64,000 bases of DNA from the NCBI GenBank assembly GCA_028023455.1, contig JAQFVV010012530.1, positions 186,001 to 250,000 of the forward strand. The letters run 5' to 3'. Under the pieces are notes generated by a model. That model was not told the DNA's origin, searched no databases, and saw only the letters and a list, made by a program, of their open reading frames with translations. The position numbers and the translations under genes were made by a program. Below are positions 57,026 through 64,000 of the stretch, in pieces. This DNA comes from Epiperipatus broadwayi (taxonomy: Eukaryota; Onychophora; Udeonychophora; Euonychophora; Peripatidae). Every line of letters starts with the position of its first letter. Position 1 is the stretch's first letter.

Positions 57026-58553
57026 TTAGCGAGATAGACGATTCTGACTGTTACGATATAGAAAAGATATTAGATGTGAAGGACAGAGTGATAACAAATA
57101 TGAAAGCATGTAGTAATGGAAATATTAGGTTTATAAAAAATGAATTGAATGGAGTAGGGAAGAAATTGAAAAGCGGAAAGGCAAGAGGTTTAGATGGATG
57201 GGCAGCTGAGATCATGATGAATTTAGGAAATAAGGCTAAATTTACTTTATTATCATCTTTCAACAAGATGGCATAGAAGAGAGAATTTTCAGATAGCTGG
57301 AATAATACAAGTGTAAGGCTACTATTTAAAGGAAAAGCTAAGTATCATAAAAAGTTAAACAATTATAGACCAGTGGAGGTAATGTCAGTGTTATAAAATT
57401 TTTGCATATATGTTGACTGGAAGGGTTGCAAGATGGGTGAAAGAAATTAATATAGTGGGAGAAATACAAGGAGGTTTTTGATTAGATAGGCATATAGAAG
57501 ATAATTCATTTGTAGCCACATAATTTCTAGATATGAGTAAGCACTACAGATGGACAGTTACATATGATTAGTATAGAGATAGAGAAAGCATATGATAGAA
57601 TAAATAGAAATAGATTGTGTGTAAGTTTAGTAAATTTGGGAATAAATGGAGCTTTAGTGAATCTTATTAAGAGATTGGATGAAAATAATTACTCTATATA
57701 TTACTTAAAAAAATATAGAATTAGTTAAAGTTAAAAATGGGATGGGACTAAGGCAAGGATGTCATTTATTTTGATTTTATAATATCTGAGAGAAATGGAA
57801 AGAGCAATAGAAAGACTAGGAAAAGGGATAGAGATACCATTAATAAGTGGCAAGGGAATATATACGCTATCAGGTCTTTTATTTCCTGTTAATATCTTCT
57901 TGTGCACAGAAAGTAAGGAAGATATGGAAATTATGTTGAAGACATGTGCAAGGGTGAGTAGAGAGATGGTGATTAAATTTAGTGAAGAAAAATCAAAAGC
58001 AATGATGATAAATGCTAGGGAAAGAGAAAAGAAAGAATTTGCATTGGGAGATATAAATATTTGAGAATTGTCTTAAGTAATCAGAGAAATTGCTTGGATG
58101 AATGGTAAAAAAAAATTGATAAATGAAGCAAAGAACAGAAAAAGACTGATAAAGAAATTAACAGTGTTTTCATATAATAGATATGATGTGCTAGAATTGT
58201 ATGGAAAGGAATGGCAGTATCATGGTTAACTTATAGTAATGTTGCATTATGTGTAAGTAAAGGGATGTTATATTACTTAGAAAAAGTACAAAGAGAAATA
58301 TGAAGACATGCATTAGATACAAATGTGTGGATGGCAAAGGAGGCAAATCAAGGAGAAATGGGGTGGTCAAGTTTTTATATGAGACATGCAAAAGGCATAA
58401 AAATGTTTAATAGATTGCAATTTATGGATAATAAGAGAATAGCCAAAATAGTTTTAATTGTATTATGAGTAAAGGGACGGCAACAAGATGGGTGAAAATG
58501 GTAGTATGCTATGCAGAAGATTTGGATAAAGACTTTATGTCAGTATACATATA
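57026..58553 (+). pseudogene. CR1/L2-like LINE, reverse transcriptase region
   Basis: Recognisable RT blocks in order: K-L-K-S-G-K-A-R-G-L-D-G-W (57170-57205), N-Y-R-P-V (about 57360-57375), I-E-I-E-K-A-Y-D-R-I (57575-57600), G-M-G-L-R-Q-G-C (57740-57765), and L-F-P-V-N-I-F-L-C (57880-57905) where F-A-D-D should be, so both catalytic Asp are lost. The C-terminal M-G-W-S-S-F-Y-M-R-H-A block is at 58358-58390. It ends at about 58553, and the missing 3' tail is represented by 4697-5395. Not functional. Confidence 0.65.
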
Positions 58554-58559
58554 AATGTT

Positions 58560-58813
58560 TTAAAAATATAATTTAAAATGTAATCAATTTTGTTTTTCAT
58601 TTATTTAATATCACTAGTCATTATGAATATTATATTTTTGTTGCTGTTGTTTGTGGGTTAATTTTATATGTGTGCATTTATATACGCATAATCTGATCTG
58701 ATGTATTACTATAAACTGTAAGAAGAAGGGGGTGTTTCTCATTTCGCTAAGTAGTATATAATGCATTAGATATTTCTGTGTTGTTGTTGTTATTACTGCT
58801 GTTGTTGTTGTTG

Positions 58814-58896
<83 letters not shown>

Positions 58897-60285
58897 TGTT
58901 CTGTTTCTAATTTATTATTAAGATTAAGAAAATATTTCTTTTTGTATTTAGTCAATAACTGACGTTCAATGTCTTTGCTCATCTCACTCCATAATTAATC
59001 TGAATAAGAAATCTTAATTATATGTGTAATTATGCTATTCACCTTGAGTGTTAGAGTTAGGAGTTAGTAAATAAGATAAACTGTAAGAGAATGTCATATG
59101 TATCTCTCTATAAGAATCTTGTAAGGCATTTTTCTATGAAAGTGGTGCTTAAAGCCCATGGATCTAGAGACCTTATGAAATACTTTATCCAGGCCAAGTT
59201 TGGCAGATCCTGGTGGAGTTTGATATCAAAATAGGGTGATTAGAAAATATAATGGATGACTATTTGTTCAATCCCCTTTTTACAATATACCTTTGTAATC
59301 TAGTACAATTTTTCATTAATAGACTTCTAAGTGACTCTTATTTCTGATGTAGGGCCTGAGATAGTTATGGTAAGTCACTAAAAATAGTCATTGCATTAAT
59401 GAAATTAGTAATTTTGCTCTGCCTGATCTTATGAGTAGCAGGGTCTGAACTCGGTGGAGATGGATAAGATGGCAATCACGATAGATGACTTAAATGAAAC
59501 AACAGCAAAAAACATGCAAATAGTATAATTTTTTGAAAATACATTTACAAAACAAACTTAAAAATAATATTTTTAGTAAGTAAACAATAAGTGTAAAACA
59601 AATACTGTTAGTGAGTTAGTGAATGGGAACATTACAAAAAATTTAATTAGTTATGTCTAGAAAATGCTAATTTATTTTTTCCCCAGAATACACACATCTT
59701 GATAAGATTTATTAAAAATATTTATTTTTCACTCATTTGATTGCTAAAGATGTTACTTTTAGGTTTGTTATCTAAATAAATTATTACTAATTTATTTTTT
59801 CAAAGATATGAAACTTATTGATTATCATATTTTTGTCTACTTTGATATGGAGATGGTGGCCCTATTAATGAGGAGTTCATGCTAACACCAAATAAAGAAA
59901 TTGCTATTGCATGTAAGTACAGACTAAGTAAGTAAGCTATCTTTAGTCAGTAATTGTTTCTATGATATCTTTATATAATCTTTAGATTCACATCTATTTC
60001 CATCATAGATTGTTCTCATATTCAGTGAGTAATGCAGTGAAAACATTATCTGCAGACTCTCTAGATTGATTTCTGAGTATTTGCTTCTGCTAATTTTAAC
60101 AGAAAAAATGAACACATTCAACAGTTTTCATGATAAGTTATTCTAGATAAATCAATACTACAAATGATTTATATGAAAAAAAATTAAGGTATATTTAGAT
60201 CATTTCTCAAGAGAAAAGAATTATTTGGCAAAGCCATTTTCAAGCACATTAACAATAGCAAACTCGTGACTACTGTCTGGAAAAT
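58560..60285. other. Gene-free stretch with a TTG/TTA microsatellite
   Basis: (TTG)n then (TTA)n runs at 58778-58896; the long Ile-rich minus-strand frame here is only its translation. The rest is AT-rich without recognised genes or repeats. Confidence 0.5.
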
Positions 60286-60740
60286 TGCTAGTAACAGCTT
60301 GTGTAAGCATAGGAAATGGTGATCATGTGGTGTTTTGTTAGTTCAAGCCCACTAGTGGATAAACATTTAATTGGTATTTCTTTTTGTGTAGTTTAGTACA
60401 GTGCTGGATGATAAATTTGAAAACTGAAGGCTTCTGGATTATAGCTCAATATATCATGGCTAATTGTTCAATTTTACTTGTCTTCCAAGGTAACAGATTA
60501 TCTGACTATTTATTTTGGCCTGTGTAATTTAGCACGTTGGTAGGAGGATGGAGTAGATTTCAGACTCAAGTTAGCATTTGATGTTGCTTATCATATGACT
60601 TTCCAAGGATATAACATTTTGCCTGTGTGCATTGGTGCAATATTGAGTGATAAATTTGAGTCACAGATTTTTGAATTAAAAGCCTTGCACTTCCGATGAT
60701 TAATGATCACATGATCTCCCAAACAACAAATTGCTCAATT
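60286..60740. repeat. Diverged tandem repeat of about 115-150 bp units
   Basis: Three or four worn units share 'gatcatgtgg/cacatgat', a 'gctaattgttcaatt' block, a 'tgtgtgcattggtgcaatat' block and a 'gatgataaatttga' block. The first unit also matches flanks of foldback family 1 (near 4090 and 17660). No ORF. Confidence 0.5.
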
Positions 60741-60765
60741 ATTATTATTGACCGCAGAAAAAATT

Positions 60766-60878
<113 letters not shown>

Positions 60879-61579
60879 TCCATTATAAAAATATAGTCTT
60901 ATAATAGACTGGCTTATTGCTTAGGAGGTCAGAAAAAGTTCTGAGCAATGAATGTAACAGAGCAGGATCCCAAATCTTAACTCCAGACAACTTCACTCTA
61001 CCACTGCATAAATTTTGCTGGGCATCAAAATTTCTTTATTCACAAATAAAAATTGTATATTTCGTTATCTGTAAAGTGATAAAAAAAAGGCTAATAAGTT
61101 CAATAGCACAGGAACAACATCAATTAAAAATAATCTTATAAATCAAATGTAATCGTGATTATATTTTAAATTATTCTTCTCTACATACCTGATGTTATCA
61201 TAAAAGTCTGATACAAATAATAATCGAATGATTTATCATTCAGATTTTGCATTCTTTCACCATGAAAGTAAGATTAAACTTAGATTCATAGACCTTTAGA
61301 TTTTAAGGTTAAGCTTCAATTCATAGACATTTAAATCTTGAGATTAAGCTTCAGTTCAGAGATCTTTAACTCTTGAGTCTACTACTTTACCATTATATTA
61401 AATATAGAATTTAATTGTCTATTTCACTTAGATAATAACATGGATTAATTTATAGAAAATGGCCATTTGTAATTTGAAAAGTAATCCATTCATATGACTA
61501 TAAAAATTTCTTTACTGTTTTAAATATGTGAATTTAGACTGTAAATAAATATTGTGAACACAATAATATTTAAAAAATG

Positions 61580-62320
61580 AATAAAAGTTAAAAATCATCA
61601 TCATTTTTAACCACTCCTGATACATTTCAGAAGAAAAGTCCAGTTTTAATTGAGTTCTGTGATCCTTAGTCTTTCTTTTTAACATTATGCCAGTGAATTT
61701 CTTTATTTCATCCATCCATCTCTCAGGTGATCTCTTTCTAGATATTTGAAAAACTCTTGGGATCCAGTTTAAGATCCCAAATGGTCATCTATTATCATCC
61801 CTTCTAACAATATGTCTAATCCAGATTCACTTTGTTCTCTTGCCCATGTATTTTGTTTTTGATTCCTTCTTGTTCTTACTAAGATACATCTCTTCACTCT
61901 TTGTTGAATGATCTATTGCTCCTCTGTTCAGTGATTAAGTTCTTAGTTCTATAAGTAAAATCTGGTAAGACACATATATTAAAAATCTCACATAATTATA
62001 TTTCCTCTTAATACTATGTTATTTCTATGAAAAGCATTCCATCCAAGTTCAAGTCTAATGAATTATTTTATTCATTAATTTCCATCTGTATTAATAATCT
62101 AACCAAGACATTTGTATTTGTTATCTTCTTCTAATTTGCGATTATCAATTTTTATTTTCATATTGAAAGAAAATCCATTGAACTATACTTTAGTTCTTTT
62201 AGCATATATCTTTAATCCCACTTTCTTAGTTTCATTTGATAACTCTTACAACATTTTCTCAAGTTCTAAAGCATTATTTGCAAAAACAACTACATCATCG
62301 CAAATCTAAATGGCTTAATA
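61580..62320 (-). pseudogene. RTE-like LINE 3' part, reversed
   Basis: Minus-strand translation with frameshifts gives C-D-D-V-V-V-F-A-N-N (about 62305-62275, the RT catalytic A-D-D box), a G-L-K-I block, N-K-Y-K-C-L-G (about 62120), I-R-H-I-V-R-R-D-D-N-R-W-P (about 61815-61775), R-S-P-E-R-W-M-D-E-I-K (about 61730-61700), then the C-terminal D-H-R-T tail. This is the order found in RTE-type elements and parallels 43960-44330. Stops are frequent. Confidence 0.65.
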
Positions 62321-64000
62321 ACTGAAATACAGGCTAATTATATACCTGTATCAATATATATAATATATAGGGTATATGAGTAAAGACTTTCAATAATCTT
62401 CATTTACTTAAGTAATCTTCATTTACTTTTACTCCCTTAGCTTCCCATTTTAATTCACAACATACTTTTTGTAAAATTGCTGTAAAAAGTTTTAGAGATA
62501 AAGAATAATCTTGTTATGCAAACTTCTTGATGTTAATCTTCTTATTATACCATGCTTTATATTCCAGAAAATACCAAAAAATTAAGTATAATTAATAAAA
62601 ACCATGTCTATCAAAATGTTGAAAGAAAGTAATTATGAAAAACAATTAATAAATTACACAGTGGATAAGTTAAATTAAAATTAATAATTGTCAATCAAGT
62701 TTATCTTTATTACTACTCCCCTCATACCTATGGATTTATTGGTCCATTTGACTCAAGAGAACAATAGACTTAAACCTATAAAGACTTGGAATAGGGAAAT
62801 GAATACAGATTTTTTTCATGCAACAGGCCACATGAATTTCAGCAGAGCTACTGGAAAATTTTAAGTGATGCCTAATGAGGGAATATTCCCCTGAAGATAT
62901 AAAATATCAGACAAAACATAGAAGGTCATCCCCATATAAATTTTGATTTATCATACATCCATATGGAATTATGTAAGTAAGAAAATCTTTAAACTTTTTA
63001 CAATTAATATAATTACTTGCTATATATTGTAACACTACTGAATAGCATTACATGTTTCTTTTCTTTTTTTTAAATAATTTTATTAGGTTTAAGATTTTTA
63101 AAATGAAATTTTGCGAAAATAAAAGTACTGCGTTATATTTTTCTTTTAGAATAAAACTTCTTAGCAAGTGGGGGGGGGGATCTTTCCTTTTTCTCTCTCT
63201 TTGTAAAGAAACACTTTTATAATATATACAATAAACTAATGTGAAATCGGACTAAAATATAGTCTCTAAAAATAAAATGTTTGTAAAACTTTGAAAAATG
63301 TAATTAATTAGTTTATAAGATTGCTGATAAAATTGTATTAATTAAAAAAACTGTAAACTATCTTATCCAGATTGTTTATATGAATCTGAACAGATTAAGA
63401 TTAAGGCAAATGTAAAAATCAATTAATTAAAGAAATGTAAAATTAATTAAAAGACAGATTTCAAATTAAGATCAACATTAAAATAACAATAAGAAATTAA
63501 AACAATAGGAGACAAAAAGTATATAAAGTCACTCTCTCTATTGTTATACAGTCTGGTTTGTGATATACAATCTGGTCTGCATTTTGTGATCAAGTTATTC
63601 TAATCATCAATTTATTAGTCCAGAGACAGATTCATGTTATTTCTATACAGTCAGGGCTGCAATTTTCTAGATCATTAATCAGTGCAGACAAAATGCAGAA
63701 TCCAAACAACCAGAGATTCAGATATTTGGAATGCAATAGTAAGCCAATTATTTACTTGCTGCAATCAACATCCATGCAAAAACTATATATCTAGCAAAAT
63801 GCATTGCTAGACAACTTTAGAATATTCAGCTGAGCTTCAGACCCCAAAAACCCTCAACAAAAAGAAAACCAACTTAACTTCACCTGAACCAATGCCCAGG
63901 ACAATGCTTATATTATAAGTAAATGCTGCTGTAACTCTCTCTCCAATTGTCAACACAAAGAATGAAAAACAAACCCTGGAACTATTGATGGAGACCAAAA
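62321..64000. other. Gene-free right end of window
   Basis: AT-rich sequence without supported genes or RNA genes. A G-run lies at 63171-63179. A short 'cagtctggtttgtgatatacaatctggtctg' style duplication lies near 63550-63582. Confidence 0.4.

Noticed and set aside
58614-58982. 122-residue minus-strand frame
   Set aside because: The poly-Ile/poly-Thr core is a translated TTA/TTG microsatellite.

Overview
The window is AT-rich, repeat-dense animal DNA. Three things point to an animal: two rhodopsin-family GPCR genes, metazoan-type retroelements (Ty3/gypsy, Penelope-like, CR1/L2-like and RTE-like LINEs), and the near absence of coding sequence outside them. The lineage cannot be fixed from sequence alone. 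The mix would fit an invertebrate with a very AT-rich genome such as a flatworm, cnidarian or mollusc; that is inference. Only two host genes are supported: intronless-ORF GPCR paralogues at 18986-20041 and 45683-46792, same strand, about 60% identical by eye. Both lack the usual TM3/ECL2 disulfide cysteines. Almost everything else is transposable elements or unannotatable AT-rich spacer. LAYOUT. 1-5.4 kb: edge of a dispersed LTR-like repeat, inverted-repeat (foldback) elements and a CR1-like LINE 3' end. 5.5-15.1 kb: a Penelope-like element (PLE) inverted pair with 3' ends outward. It is split by an 8.7-kb LTR element (A) with 3.07-kb near-identical LTRs, a 4-bp ATAT target duplication, a gypsy-like primer-binding site and one coiled-coil ORF, but no pol. 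15.2-17.7 kb: LINE remnants and another foldback element. 19-20 kb: GPCR 1. 23.0-31.8 kb: an apparently intact Ty3/gypsy element (B) with 2.24-kb LTRs and one 1243-codon gag-pol frame. 31.8-36 kb: a run of elements abutting (AT)n tracts: a foldback hairpin, a 2.5-kb TG...CA element that looks like a solo LTR, and a three-unit tandem array of about 470 bp with a hammerhead-ribozyme-like core on the minus strand. 37.2-39.6 kb: two more PLE palindromes. 39.6-40.3 kb: second copy of the LTR-like repeat seen at the left edge. 44-47 kb: RTE-like remnant and GPCR 2. 48.5-50.7 kb: two more foldback elements. 51.7-58.6 kb: a decayed CR1/L2-like LINE with PHD finger, SGNH esterase, endonuclease and reverse transcriptase remnants, interrupted by about 2.9 kb of unrelated DNA. 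58.6-64 kb: microsatellites, degenerate repeats and a minus-strand RTE-like LINE tail. THEMES. (1) (AT)n tracts are shared borders for many unrelated elements. (2) PLE 3' ends recur as head-to-head palindromes and share an 11-nt 3'UTR motif. (3) Long-LTR elements dominate. (4) The two GPCRs look like an ancient local duplication later separated by transposon insertions. No bacterial-type operon, CRISPR array, tRNA or rRNA gene was seen.
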